Shown here piece after piece: positions 45,703-54,388 of a DNA stretch of 64,000 nucleotides (positions are counted from its first letter, which is position 1; every line of letters begins with the position of its first letter). Source of the DNA: Fictibacillus phosphorivorans (GTDB taxonomy: Bacteria > Bacillota > Bacilli > Bacillales > Fictibacillaceae); contig NZ_LRFC01000001.1 in NCBI RefSeq assembly GCF_001619875.1, positions 248,001 through 312,000 of the forward strand. The letters run 5' to 3'. The translations under genes and the position numbers were made by a program. The notes beneath the pieces were generated by a model. It did not search any database. It worked only from the letters and a program-made list of their open reading frames with translations, and was not told the origin of the DNA.

Positions 45703-46931
45703 GGGAGGTTACGAGCCAGATCCATTCGAAGGAAGCAAGAAAGCATGTATCATATGAGCTGAATCATCATGTGAAGGAAGCAAAAAAAGTGTGGATAAAC
45801 AAAGGCTTTACGGAAAAGGAAGCAGAGCAAAAAGCAATCGAGCAAATGGGAAGCCCTGTAACACTGGGGATTCAATTAAATAAGATTCATCGGCCACGAG
45901 TGGATTGGCTGTTGATCGGGTTAGTTGGTGCTATCCTTTTGCTTGGCTTTTTGCCTCTCGTCTCTCTTGGATATGGGAACAGTTTTCTTATAATGCGCAA
46001 AGTGGTATGTGTTTTAATGGGGATGACGTTTACGATTGGACTCATGTTCGTTGAATATCGAAAGTTGCAGAAATACGGGTGGATGTTTTATAGTGCAGGA
46101 TCTTTACTGCTTTTAACGTTATTCCTCTTCTCAAACACGATTATAAACGGCATACCTCATATAAATATTGGACCGCTATCGATTGAAAGTTTATTTGCAC
46201 TTCCTTTCTTTATGGCGGCTTGGGCTTGTTTCTTTAACCGAGATTCCTTTAAAGTCTGGCATTTCGTACTTCTTTTCCTCTTTTCACTGTTATTGTTTGT
46301 TCAAATTCCTAGTCTCTCAACCACTTATTTATATTTTGCGATGGTGTTGTCGATGTTGTGGTGGAGTAAATTTTCATTTGGACAGAAAGCCTCTGTGTCA
46401 GCCATTACGATCGTTTCACTGATTTTAACGGGCATCTTAACATGGAAGTATCAATCTAATTATATAAAAGATAGGATCATGGGGTTTTTACAGCCTGAAA
46501 AAGATGCTGAAGGAGCTGGGTATCTTGTTCTGCATATTAAAGAAGTGATGTCTAAAGCAGGGTGGTTTGGTGGAAGGAATGGTGTTCAGAATTTTATCCC
46601 AGAAGCACATACCGATCTTGTCTTTGTAAGCATCACGTATCATTTTGGCTGGTTGGCTGCAATCATCATTGCGTTTATCCTTTCACTAGTCCTAGCAAGA
46701 ATGATCATGGTTACACAGCAAGTAAAAGATTCGTTCGGAAAGCTTTTAATCATTGGTGGCGTAGCATTATTTCTATTCCAAATGGTAAGTAACATCGGCA
46801 TGGCATTCGGTTTTTTCCCTCTTACAACGATGTCATTGCCATTTATTAGTTATGGATTGATGCCGATCTTACTTAACTCCATCTTGATGGGTGTTGTGCT
46901 GAGTGTGTATCGTAGAAAAAATCTTTTGTAA
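45675..46931 (+). CDS. FtsW/RodA/SpoVE family protein with HAAS-like N-terminal domain
   Basis: 418 residues from the ATG at 45675 (GGGGGAG site; the frame is open to 45657). Residues 1-75 form a soluble helical domain (SFLREVTSQIHSKEARKHVS, EAEQKAIEQMGSPVTLGIQL), the prefix often called HAAS/permease prefix. About ten membrane helices follow, ending in the SEDS signature FPLTTMSLPFISYGLMP. SEDS proteins polymerise peptidoglycan glycan strands, usually with a class B PBP. The operon with a dedicated sigma factor suggests an envelope-stress or stage-specific wall synthase. Confidence 0.85.
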   Translation: MEDHRRSFLREVTSQIHSKEARKHVSYELNHHVKEAKKVWINKGFTEKEAEQKAIEQMGSPVTLGIQLNKIHRPRVDWLLIGLVGAILLLGFLPLVSLGYGNSFLIMRKVVCVLMGMTFTIGLMFVEYRKLQKYGWMFYSAGSLLLLTLFLFSNTIINGIPHINIGPLSIESLFALPFFMAAWACFFNRDSFKVWHFVLLFLFSLLLFVQIPSLSTTYLYFAMVLSMLWWSKFSFGQKASVSAITIVSLILTGILTWKYQSNYIKDRIMGFLQPEKDAEGAGYLVLHIKEVMSKAGWFGGRNGVQNFIPEAHTDLVFVSITYHFGWLAAIIIAFILSLVLARMIMVTQQVKDSFGKLLIIGGVALFLFQMVSNIGMAFGFFPLTTMSLPFISYGLMPILLNSILMGVVLSVYRRKNLL

Positions 46932-47048
46932 TAAAAATAGAGTCTTAATATAAAATATAAATATTCAGAAAATACATTTACTTTTATATCTATCTGTTTT
47001 ACAATGATGAAGGTAAGGAAAAAATTACAAGTAAAGGAGGCGTTGGAC

Positions 47049-47141
47049 ATGATTAAATTCTATGAAACTGCAAAACAATTTCATATTGTCCAATACACAA
47101 CCTTCTTTATGGGATCTCAATCTGACTACAAAATGATGTGA
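47049..47141 (+). CDS. Possible 30-residue peptide
   Basis: Read from sequence. It starts MIKFYETAKQFHIVQYTTFF and ends SDYKMM. A perfect AAAGGAGG lies 8 bases before the ATG, and a terminator follows within 10 bases. The start context (GGAG-GTTG-ACATGATT-AATTC) nearly repeats that of the mini-ORF at 47453. It could be a leader peptide or a small functional peptide. Confidence 0.45.
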   Translation: MIKFYETAKQFHIVQYTTFFMGSQSDYKMM

Positions 47142-47147
47142 ACTAGA

Positions 47148-47181
47148 GCCTCAGGATGTGTATGCATTCTGGGGCCTTTTT
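47148..47181 (+). terminator. Terminator after the 30-residue ORF
   Basis: Stem GCCTCAGGATG / CATTCTGGGGC (47148-47158 with 47165-47175, two G-T pairs), followed by CTTTTTGTG. Confidence 0.75.
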
Positions 47182-47206
47182 GTGCTTTTTTAGCCAAATT
47201 GCGAAA

Positions 47207-47236
47207 AGTCACCCAAGAAATCCGGGTGGCTTTTTG
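47207..47236 (+). terminator. Second terminator-like hairpin
   Basis: Stem AGTCACCC / GGGTGGCT (47207-47214 with 47224-47231, one G-T pair), followed by TTTTTG. The two hairpins are tandem. The gap 46932-47533 also holds the dispersed element and two mini-ORFs. Confidence 0.65.
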
Positions 47237-47263
47237 TATTTTTTATTTTCCTCATTTGTCAAA

Positions 47264-47414
47264 TTGATTGAAGTGTAGGGATGCGAGACTCCTGCGGGAC
47301 AGGCGGGTAGGTGAGACACTTAAGAGTGAAACGTAACGAATGTGGCTCACCGCCTGCCCCGCGGAAAGGAAAGCGAGCATCCTGGAACGGAAATCAACTG
47401 CTTTCAAAGGCAAC
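47264..47414 (+). repeat. Dispersed structured repeat, copy A (~150 bp)
   Basis: Shares long identical blocks with 52611-52764: GCGAGACTC near the left, GTGAGACACTTAAGAGTGAA and TGTGGCTCACCGCCTGCCCC in the middle, and CCTGGAACGGAAATCA near the right. GGTGAG and GGCGGG pair with CTCACC and CGCCTGCC, giving a large hairpin. Similar intergenic elements are frequent in Bacillaceae as far as I recall. No protein is encoded. Confidence 0.85.
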
Positions 47415-47452
47415 TAAGGATTTGGAATTTCTATTTAAAAGGAGTGTTGAAC

Positions 47453-47512
47453 ATGATTCAATTCAGAAAGTCACGCAAAAAAGGTGGAGTTTCTAACGGT
47501 AAGAATACTTAA
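47453..47512 (+). CDS. Possible 19-residue peptide upstream of the GNAT fusion gene
   Basis: Reads MIQFRKSRKKGGVSNGKNT, strongly basic. AAAAGGAG lies 8 bases before the ATG. It stops 21 bases before the start of the 1039-residue gene, close enough for translational coupling. May be a leader or a chance ORF. Confidence 0.4.
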   Translation: MIQFRKSRKKGGVSNGKNT

Positions 47513-47533
47513 AATCGACTGGAGGCCAAAAAA

Positions 47534-50500
47534 ATGGAAGTACTAAACACACAAGTTACCGATCAAATTACGATTGTGGAATATGATCCGAGCTATGCAG
47601 CTAGAGTCGCTGAAATGTGGAATAAGAGCCAAGACGGATGGGGCGGCGGCAACACCATTATGACAGCCGAGCAAGTTCTGAAACAGGAAGCCAACTCAGC
47701 CAATCTTCATTTGTATTTAGCGCTTGATGGCGAGCAAGTAGTAGGCTATTGCAGTCTCGGTGAGTACCGTGAAGATGAAGGGGCACTCTATATACCATTG
47801 TTAAATGTTAGAGGAGACTATCATGGTAAGAAGATCGGCAAGAAGCTTGTACGAAAGGCACTACAAAAGGCGATTGATCTGAAATGGCCGCGTTTGGATC
47901 TTTATACCTGGCCAGGAAATACAAAGGCTGTTCCACTATATAAAAAATGTGGTTTTTTCTGGGAAGATCGTGATGATACGACGCACTTAATGAATTTTAT
48001 GCCGTCTGTTTTGCAGACTGAAGTTGTGCAAGATTATTTTGCTGACGGACACTGGTACGAAAACAGTACTCGAAGAATTGAGACCGTTCCAGACGGCAAG
48101 AAAGAAAACGACTTTCATTTTTATGAATACTCGTGGAAACATGATACGTTAGGCAACTTGAAGATGGAGTTTGAGCGCTTCGGAAGAGGGCTTCGTTCCA
48201 TCGAAACAGACGATTATAAGATCACCGCAACGGTGGAGAATTTTAATTTAGTTTTTGGATCAGATTATACGGTTCAATACCATATTACAAATAAGTCAGG
48301 TAAACCACTAACAGTTGAAATGGAAGGAATGAACGACAAGAATGTTCAATTTGCATCTTCAAGAAAAGTAAGTGTTCAACAAGAGGAATGCGTGAAGGTT
48401 CCTTTTACCGTGAACCCCATTACAGAAGAACAAAGTGTGTGGAGAACGCATCCAGCAGTCAAGTCCTTACTTACGATCAACGGCAAAAAAGCAGAGTTTA
48501 AAGTAGGAATCCGACCTAAGTATCCCGTTAAACTGGACTGTACCCTGCCTGAACACCTCAGTTTTATCGGCAAATCGTATTCTTTATACCTGAACTTTGA
48601 GAACAACTTTAATGAAGAAGTGAAATTTAACGTTGAACTGCCACAATCAGAGTTGGTTCAAATCGATAATCACAGTATAAGTGTTGTGTTAGCACCAAAA
48701 TCAAAACAATCTGTACCCGTTCCTTTCACGCTGTTAAAGCACGGATTTTACTCAGCTGATCTTCAGATTACAGCAACAAAGCAAGATGACAGCAGAGTTC
48801 ATTTTACGAAAAGAATCGGCACGGCATTAAAAGGAATCGGAGCAAAGTCTACAGGTGAATGTGATGCCTTTTATCACGTGTACAATGGGCAATATCAATT
48901 GAAACTTGATAAATTCAACAACTGGATTATACCGGGTAAAGCGGATGTGGATTATAAGATGGCTTTTATGGTACCGAAGCTCGGTAAACCCTTTTCTGAA
49001 GAAATCTCCCGTCTTCGTCCGGAAAAGATCGAACCACTTATGAATGAAGGATATGCAGGGTTTAGGGCAACGTTTCAGTCACAGGCGTTTCTTGGTCTGC
49101 AGTTAGCAACGATCGTGAAACTTTATAGCGAAGGGCTAGTGGAACAGCATTATGAGGTTACGAATATGAGTGAAGCTGAATCCACAGATGAAGTGTGGTT
49201 AAATTCCCCGATCATGTGCCGTATGCTTGATCGAGCTGTTCTGCCGTATGATGGAAAATATATGGAGCTTAACGACTCAATGGGGTCCTTCTTAACTTAT
49301 TGGAACAACAATAAGCTGACGGAAAACTGGATCTTCTTAAGAGGGCAGAACAATCCTAGAGGAATTTCATGGCCAATTGATGAAAAGGTTCACTTTTCAA
49401 ACTGGTTTATGTACTTTGAACATCACTTTGGAAAGCTTGCTGCACAACAGACAGTCGCAACAAAACCCGTAACGTTGACGATTGGTGCTTTCGGAGAATG
49501 GCAGTCATTCAGAGAATATGCGATGCAAAAGAATGATAAGCCCTCACTGAGCTTAACAAATCATATGACGCTATCTGTTAATAACGGAAATCCTTTTGTA
49601 AGTGGCAACCACATCAAGGCTGTAGCACAAGATTACAAGTCTTCCTTTTTTAACGGATTCATTGAGATGAAACTGAATGATGAGATTCTGCAAAGTCACC
49701 TTTTTGCGTCAGAGGAAGAATTGAGAAGTGCTGAATTTGATGTACAAGTGCCAAACGATAAAGGTGTTCATGTCCTTACAGCTAAAATGAATCTGGATTC
49801 TATCGATATTACGAGACAATCAGCTGCATTTATTGTGAAGGATCTGCCTGTTCAGTTTGAGAAGACGGTGAAGGACGATCTCGAAGTGCTATGTGTAGAT
49901 AATGGTGAGATTGCCATTTCTGCTTCTGCTCAGTTCGCACCAACACTGTTCTCTCTTCAGTACAACAAACATGAGTGGATGGATTCATCTTTTCCAAAGC
50001 CCGCACCAAAATCTTGGTGGAATCCGTGGTTTGGAGGAATCGCGGGTCTTGTAGAAGGCACGAGTCTTAATTCTCTATTAAAAGAGAAGACCACGGTTGG
50101 TTTTGTTGAAAAAGAGGATGACAAAGGGAACGTATGGAAAGGGATTAAAGTTTCGACTTCCTATGAAAAGCACGAAACGTTTAAAGGACTAGACATTCAC
50201 CAATATTTCTTACTGCTGCCGGGTGTTCCGGTTTTGTGTCATACGACGGAAATCGAACAAAATACAGGAAGCTACCTGAATGGAAAGAATTTTTACACAG
50301 GCTGTTTCTTAAAACCAGGGCCAGAACTGACAAAAAGCTGGGGAAGCTTCCAGAGTGAAAGCGGCGAGTGGGCGATGGTTTATGGAGGGAAAGGCGAGCA
50401 GGAGATGACGATCGACCGAAGTGTAGTTTATGGTTCTGATAATCACGAAAGCTTGTTGCAGGTGGTAGCAAATCAGAACCTGACAAGTTTAGATTCTTAC

Positions 50501-50653
50501 ATCAACTTAGAAGTAATGGAACTCGGATACTCGGAAAAGTTAAGTCTAGCACACGGTGCTGCACATGTAACGTCGCCAGTGTTCTATGTTTTTAATGATA
50601 AAGTCATTCCGGATACAGCATTAGAAGATTTAAAGAAAGTGAGATTCGTCTAG
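47534..50653 (+). CDS. GNAT acetyltransferase fused to a large multi-domain beta-sandwich protein
   Basis: 1039 residues, no signal peptide, CTGGAGG site. Residues about 10-155 are a complete GNAT domain (YIPLLNVRGDYHGKKIGKKL acetyl-CoA loop, NTKAVPLYKKCGFFWEDRDD). The remaining about 880 residues look like several beta-sandwich domains (repeated hydrophobic/polar strands, for example VQYHITNKSGKPLTVEMEG, SLYLNFENNFNEEVKF) and a C-terminal region rich in Trp and Gly (PAPKSWWNPWFGGIAGLVEG) that recalls sugar-active enzymes. I do not recognise the fusion. The next gene, 13 bases on, is an amidohydrolase, so the pair probably works together in the cytoplasm. Confidence 0.7.
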   Translation: MEVLNTQVTDQITIVEYDPSYAARVAEMWNKSQDGWGGGNTIMTAEQVLKQEANSANLHLYLALDGEQVVGYCSLGEYREDEGALYIPLLNVRGDYHGKKIGKKLVRKALQKAIDLKWPRLDLYTWPGNTKAVPLYKKCGFFWEDRDDTTHLMNFMPSVLQTEVVQDYFADGHWYENSTRRIETVPDGKKENDFHFYEYSWKHDTLGNLKMEFERFGRGLRSIETDDYKITATVENFNLVFGSDYTVQYHITNKSGKPLTVEMEGMNDKNVQFASSRKVSVQQEECVKVPFTVNPITEEQSVWRTHPAVKSLLTINGKKAEFKVGIRPKYPVKLDCTLPEHLSFIGKSYSLYLNFENNFNEEVKFNVELPQSELVQIDNHSISVVLAPKSKQSVPVPFTLLKHGFYSADLQITATKQDDSRVHFTKRIGTALKGIGAKSTGECDAFYHVYNGQYQLKLDKFNNWIIPGKADVDYKMAFMVPKLGKPFSEEISRLRPEKIEPLMNEGYAGFRATFQSQAFLGLQLATIVKLYSEGLVEQHYEVTNMSEAESTDEVWLNSPIMCRMLDRAVLPYDGKYMELNDSMGSFLTYWNNNKLTENWIFLRGQNNPRGISWPIDEKVHFSNWFMYFEHHFGKLAAQQTVATKPVTLTIGAFGEWQSFREYAMQKNDKPSLSLTNHMTLSVNNGNPFVSGNHIKAVAQDYKSSFFNGFIEMKLNDEILQSHLFASEEELRSAEFDVQVPNDKGVHVLTAKMNLDSIDITRQSAAFIVKDLPVQFEKTVKDDLEVLCVDNGEIAISASAQFAPTLFSLQYNKHEWMDSSFPKPAPKSWWNPWFGGIAGLVEGTSLNSLLKEKTTVGFVEKEDDKGNVWKGIKVSTSYEKHETFKGLDIHQYFLLLPGVPVLCHTTEIEQNTGSYLNGKNFYTGCFLKPGPELTKSWGSFQSESGEWAMVYGGKGEQEMTIDRSVVYGSDNHESLLQVVANQNLTSLDSYINLEVMELGYSEKLSLAHGAAHVTSPVFYVFNDKVIPDTALEDLKKVRFV

Positions 50654-50666
50654 AAAGGAAGAGTCC

Positions 50667-51524
50667 ATGAAAATTATTGACGCGCATATGCATTTCTCAA
50701 ACATTGAAAGCTTTAAACATACAGCAGTAAACCTGTCCAAACTGGACTACTCTTATGAGGGAATTGTAAAAGAGTATGAAGCAGCAGGGGTCGTATTAGG
50801 CATTGCGATGGGGCTGACGGAAAAAGAGGTAGAGGGTTTCCCAGACCCTCTTGCTCCAACGCCAATGGGAATCGATCTCGGTTCGCGAACTCCTGAAAAT
50901 GTTGTGTATTGTGCCGGAATCAACCCTTACCATCTGGGGGAAAAAGAATTAGCGGAACTTGAAGAAACGGTGCAAAAACCAGAGGTCGTCGGAATCAAGA
51001 TCTATCTCGGTTATTATCCGTATTACGCGTATGACGAAGTGTATCAGCCTGTTTATAAACTAGCAGCAAAATATCGTTTACCAGTCGTTTTCCATACAGG
51101 AGACACATATTCAGAGCGTGGTTTATTGAAATACTCTCATCCGTTGACACTGGATGAAGTAGCGGTCATGCATCGTGATGTGAATTTTATGATGGCTCAT
51201 TTCGGAGATCCTTGGACACTGGACGGTGCTGAAGTAGTTTACAAGAATCGCAACATGTATGCCGATCTATCAGGTCTTGTCGTAGGAACGAGAGAAGATA
51301 TTGCGAGATACAAAGATTCACCGCGCTTTTTTAACCATTTGCGTCATGCATTAACGTTTACGGATAACTATGAAAAGTTCCTGTTCGGAACGGATTGGCC
51401 GCTTGTGCCTGTACAGCCATACATTGATTTCGTAAAGGAAATCATACCTGAGGAGCATCATGAGGATGTTTTTTACAATACGGCTGTAAAGCTCTTTCCG
51501 AAGATTAGACCATTTATAAGATAA
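50667..51524 (+). CDS. Amidohydrolase (Amidohydro_2 family)
   Basis: 285 residues, a metal-dependent TIM barrel. Ligand motifs are visible in order: DAHMHFS (HxH), VGIKIYLGYYPYYAYD, VVFHTGDTY (His), MMAHFGDPW (His) and FLFGTDWPLVP (Asp). The set fits Amidohydro_2 enzymes that hydrolyse or decarboxylate small ring or amide compounds. GGAAG site; 13 bases after the GNAT fusion gene, same operon. Substrate unknown. Confidence 0.85.
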   Translation: MKIIDAHMHFSNIESFKHTAVNLSKLDYSYEGIVKEYEAAGVVLGIAMGLTEKEVEGFPDPLAPTPMGIDLGSRTPENVVYCAGINPYHLGEKELAELEETVQKPEVVGIKIYLGYYPYYAYDEVYQPVYKLAAKYRLPVVFHTGDTYSERGLLKYSHPLTLDEVAVMHRDVNFMMAHFGDPWTLDGAEVVYKNRNMYADLSGLVVGTREDIARYKDSPRFFNHLRHALTFTDNYEKFLFGTDWPLVPVQPYIDFVKEIIPEEHHEDVFYNTAVKLFPKIRPFIR

Positions 51525-51622
51525 TTCATTACGGATGGAGCTTAAAGGCTCTATCCCTTTTTTTATGATGCAACAAATTCAGGTTGCTTATCGACTAATT
51601 CATTAAAGGGGGCTGGTCGTTA

Positions 51623-52209
51623 GTGGACAAACGAATATCCGTTGTTTTTGTTAGTGTTTTCTTATACATGATGTTATTTTTTACTGAAGCTTATGCAACA
51701 AGCTGGGTGGAGTTTGAACCAGAGGAAGTTCATAAAAGGGCTGAAGTAATTGTAGTTGGACAGTATGATTTTACGAGTAAACCAGAAGGAAGTAATTCAG
51801 TGTTTACGAGTTATGAATTCAACATTCAAAAGGTGTATAAAGGAGATGTACCCCAGAAAATTAGGGCAGGCATTGATGGGTATGATGTGGGATGGGCAGA
51901 TGAATTTCAAAAAGACGGTGGAGAGTTTTTGCTTTTTCTTGATAAAAATAAGGAATTCAGCTACTTAACTCCAGTCGGAGGACCGAATGGGATGATTCAG
52001 ATGTTAATGGGAAAGTACAACACCACAATGCCAAAAGCAAAGCGTATTATGAGGAGTTTCTCAAAAATCAAACCGAAAAGCCTGTCGTAAAAACGAGTAA
52101 TGAAACGGTTCAAGAGAACGAATACAAGTATGGGTATATTAGCTTAATTGTCTTCTCAATAGGTTTAGGACTTTTCATTCTTTCAAGAACATTTAAGAAA
52201 TCAACATAA
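51623..52209 (+). pseudogene. Secreted membrane-anchored protein gene with a frameshift
   Basis: Start GTG at 51623. The first part encodes a signal peptide (VVFVSVFLYMMLFFTEAYA) and a small extracellular domain (AEVIVVGQYDFTSKPEGS, FTSYEFNIQKVYKGDVPQKI) of the kind seen in OB-fold/NTR-like proteins. Near 52013 the frame changes. The true continuation reads VQHHNAKSKAYYEEFLKNQT, then a membrane helix (YGYISLIVFSIGLGLFIL) and a basic end RTFKKST, stopping at 52209. One missing base in GGGAAAG explains it. Read as is, the protein stops at 52090 without its anchor. Confidence 0.75.
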
Positions 52210-52217
52210 AAATTCTT

Positions 52218-52246
52218 TTGACTTCTCTCGCGAAACTGCTTATACT
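52218..52246 (+). promoter_or_regulatory. Sigma-A promoter of the T-box/LysRS unit
   Basis: TTGACT (52218-52223), a 17-base spacer and TATACT (52241-52246). Expected start about 52253, just upstream of the T-box leader. Confidence 0.8.
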
Positions 52247-52252
52247 AATAAA

Positions 52253-52570
52253 AATTTAACAATTTATGGCTATGAAGAGAAAAGTAGTTAAGTCACATTA
52301 TTTTCAGAGAGCTCTTGTTTGGTGGGAAAGAGCAATAATTCACTTAATGAAAAAAGACTCTGAGCTTTGTACGGATGCAGAGATATCTTTGCTGATACTA
52401 CAACGGGATCTCCCGTTACAGAGATAGGGTATACGTAAGTGATTGTTTATCATTGCCGTACCTGAAGAGGTTGATATGGCGACATATTAACAAACTGAGG
52501 TGGTACCGCGAATGCTAAATAAGCTCTCGTCCTCAAGATGAATAATCTTGGGGGTGAGGGCTTTTTTGTT
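52253..52570 (+). promoter_or_regulatory. T-box riboswitch leader (tRNA-Lys)
   Basis: A full T-box leader. Seen: stem I with AAAGTAGTTAAG (S-turn AGTA), the distal-loop motif TTTGGTGGGAAAG, and a purine-rich specifier region with a run of A (52350-52355) that can supply an AAA lysine codon. The antiterminator has the T-box CTGAGGTGGTACCGCG (52495-52510), whose TGGT pairs with an uncharged ACCA end. The terminator is 52523-52539 with 52545-52561 and TTTTTT. Transcription continues when tRNA-Lys is uncharged. The leader is followed by LysRS, but about 250 bases and a repeat intervene. Confidence 0.92.
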
Positions 52571-52610
52571 TTTCCTTTATAAAAGAATGTTGCTGTCAAA
52601 TTTTGTCTTC

Positions 52611-52764
52611 GATGATTGATGATTGTAGTGCAAGGTGCGAGACTCTCGGCTAGGACAGGAGGGCGGGTGAGACACTTAAGAGTGAAACGTCCGAATGTGG
52701 CTCACCGCCTGCCCCGCGGAAAGCGAGCAGCCTGGAACGGAAATCATTCACTTCTAAAAGCAAC
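52611..52764 (+). repeat. Dispersed structured repeat, copy B, between T-box and lysS
   Basis: Same element and orientation as 47264-47414, with the same central blocks (GTGAGACACTTAAGAGTGAA, TGTGGCTCACCGCCTGCCCC) and right end (CCTGGAACGGAAATCA). It sits in the transcribed spacer after the T-box terminator. With the pseudogene tail, promoter and T-box it accounts for the gap before 52822. Confidence 0.85.
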
Positions 52765-52821
52765 AGAGTTTGCGAAACGGCCATTGCTTATCTTTTGAAA
52801 AAATAAAGGAGTGATCACATA

Positions 52822-54369
52822 ATGCATTGGGCATATCGAATAGCAGAAGAATTAATTAAAAAGTATCCAAATCAGAAGACATTTGTTTGCGCATCTGGCA
52901 TTAGTCCGTCAGGTTCGGTTCATATCGGAAATTTTCGCGAAGTGGTAACCACTTATTTTGTAGTGAGAGCGCTGCAACAGCTAGGAAAGCAAACCCGTTT
53001 CATCTTTTCATGGGATGACTTTGATCGGTTTCGTAAAGTCCCTCAGAACGTGGACGCATCTTTTGCAAAATATATAGGCATGCCATACTCTGAAATCCCA
53101 TGCCCGTTTGGATGCCACGGTTCGTACGCTGAGCATTTTGAAAAAGAGTTCGAACAATCGTTGCAGCAATTTGGGATTTTCCCAGAGTTTATTTATCAAA
53201 GTGAAGAGTATCGGTCAAAAAGATACAATGTGCCTATTCTTCATGCTCTGCAACAGAGAAATGAAATTTATGATATTTTAATGGCGTTTAAGACGGGGAG
53301 ACCAAGTGAGACGGAGCGAGAAAACTTTTACCCGGTAAATGTATATTGTGAAGCTTGCGGAAAAGATACAGTGAGCGTTACAGATTTTCAAAATGAGGTG
53401 TTGAGTTATGCGTGTGAGTGTGGAGAATTAAATGCAAAAAATGTTTTGGAAGCTGCAAATGTTAAGCTGAATTGGAAAGTCGATTGGCCGATGAGGTGGA
53501 TGGCTGAGGACGTGGTGTTTGAACCAGGAGGGAGGGACCATTCCTCCGCTACCGGAAGTTACAGAGTTTCAAGGGAAATTGTTTCTGAAATCTTTCACCA
53601 TCAAGCGCCCAAGTATGAACCGTATGATTTTATCAGCATTAAAGGGACGGGTGCAAAAATGTCGAGTTCATCTGGCAATAACATCACACCTGGAGAGCTT
53701 TTGAAAATTTATACACCTGAAGTCATTCTGTTTATGTTTGCAAAGTATCAGCCGAACGCTTCTTTTCATATTGGGTTGGATGAAGATGTGATACGAAATT
53801 ATACCGAATATGAGAGGGTTAGTGATGCTAGTCAGGGTCAGATGAAAGAGGAGATTAGGGCCGCGCTGGAGTTGTCCGTTGTGACTTCTAAAACACAACG
53901 CGCGCCAAAGTTTAGTCATGTAGCGAGTATCTTGCCGCTTGTTAATTTTGAAGCGTCATTAGTGCGTGACGTATTGGGAAAAACAGATGAGGAGTATACG
54001 TTGGAAGAGGTAGGAGAAGTTTGTGCGCGGGCGGAGTATTGGCTAAGAAACTGGTGTCCTGAGAAAGTGAATCGAGTTAATGAAGAAAAGAATCATGAAT
54101 ACTATGATTCACTGACTGATATGGAGAAGGAGTGGGTCGAAGGCTTCGTTGGTGTTTTGGAGTTTGCAGCTAATCTACATGATGATGATTTGATGAGAAG
54201 AGTGTACGATATTTGTCATGTGGATGATCCAAAAATGAAGAGAAACAACCAAAAAAGGTTGTTCAGTATCATTTATCAGCTCGTTTTGAACAGCAGCAGC
54301 GGTCCGCGTATACCATTACTGGTTCATTCTGTTGGGAAAGAGCGGTTAATAGCTTTACTAGGACAATGA
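52822..54369 (+). CDS. lysS: Class I lysyl-tRNA synthetase
   Basis: 515 residues. Class I signatures: VCASGISPSGSVHIGNFREV (HIGH-type HIGN) and GTGAKMSSSSGNNITPGEL (KMSKS-type KMSSS). A Cys-rich insertion (CEACGKDTVSV ... CECGEL) is a likely zinc site. This is the archaeal-type LysRS, unrelated to the class II LysRS that Bacillus normally uses; some Bacillus cereus strains carry both, with the class I gene (lysK) under a T-box. Sits behind a T-box with a lysine-compatible specifier; AAAGGAG before the ATG. Confidence 0.93.
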   Translation: MHWAYRIAEELIKKYPNQKTFVCASGISPSGSVHIGNFREVVTTYFVVRALQQLGKQTRFIFSWDDFDRFRKVPQNVDASFAKYIGMPYSEIPCPFGCHGSYAEHFEKEFEQSLQQFGIFPEFIYQSEEYRSKRYNVPILHALQQRNEIYDILMAFKTGRPSETERENFYPVNVYCEACGKDTVSVTDFQNEVLSYACECGELNAKNVLEAANVKLNWKVDWPMRWMAEDVVFEPGGRDHSSATGSYRVSREIVSEIFHHQAPKYEPYDFISIKGTGAKMSSSSGNNITPGELLKIYTPEVILFMFAKYQPNASFHIGLDEDVIRNYTEYERVSDASQGQMKEEIRAALELSVVTSKTQRAPKFSHVASILPLVNFEASLVRDVLGKTDEEYTLEEVGEVCARAEYWLRNWCPEKVNRVNEEKNHEYYDSLTDMEKEWVEGFVGVLEFAANLHDDDLMRRVYDICHVDDPKMKRNNQKRLFSIIYQLVLNSSSGPRIPLLVHSVGKERLIALLGQ

Positions 54370-54388
54370 TTTAAGAGTTTAAAATCAT

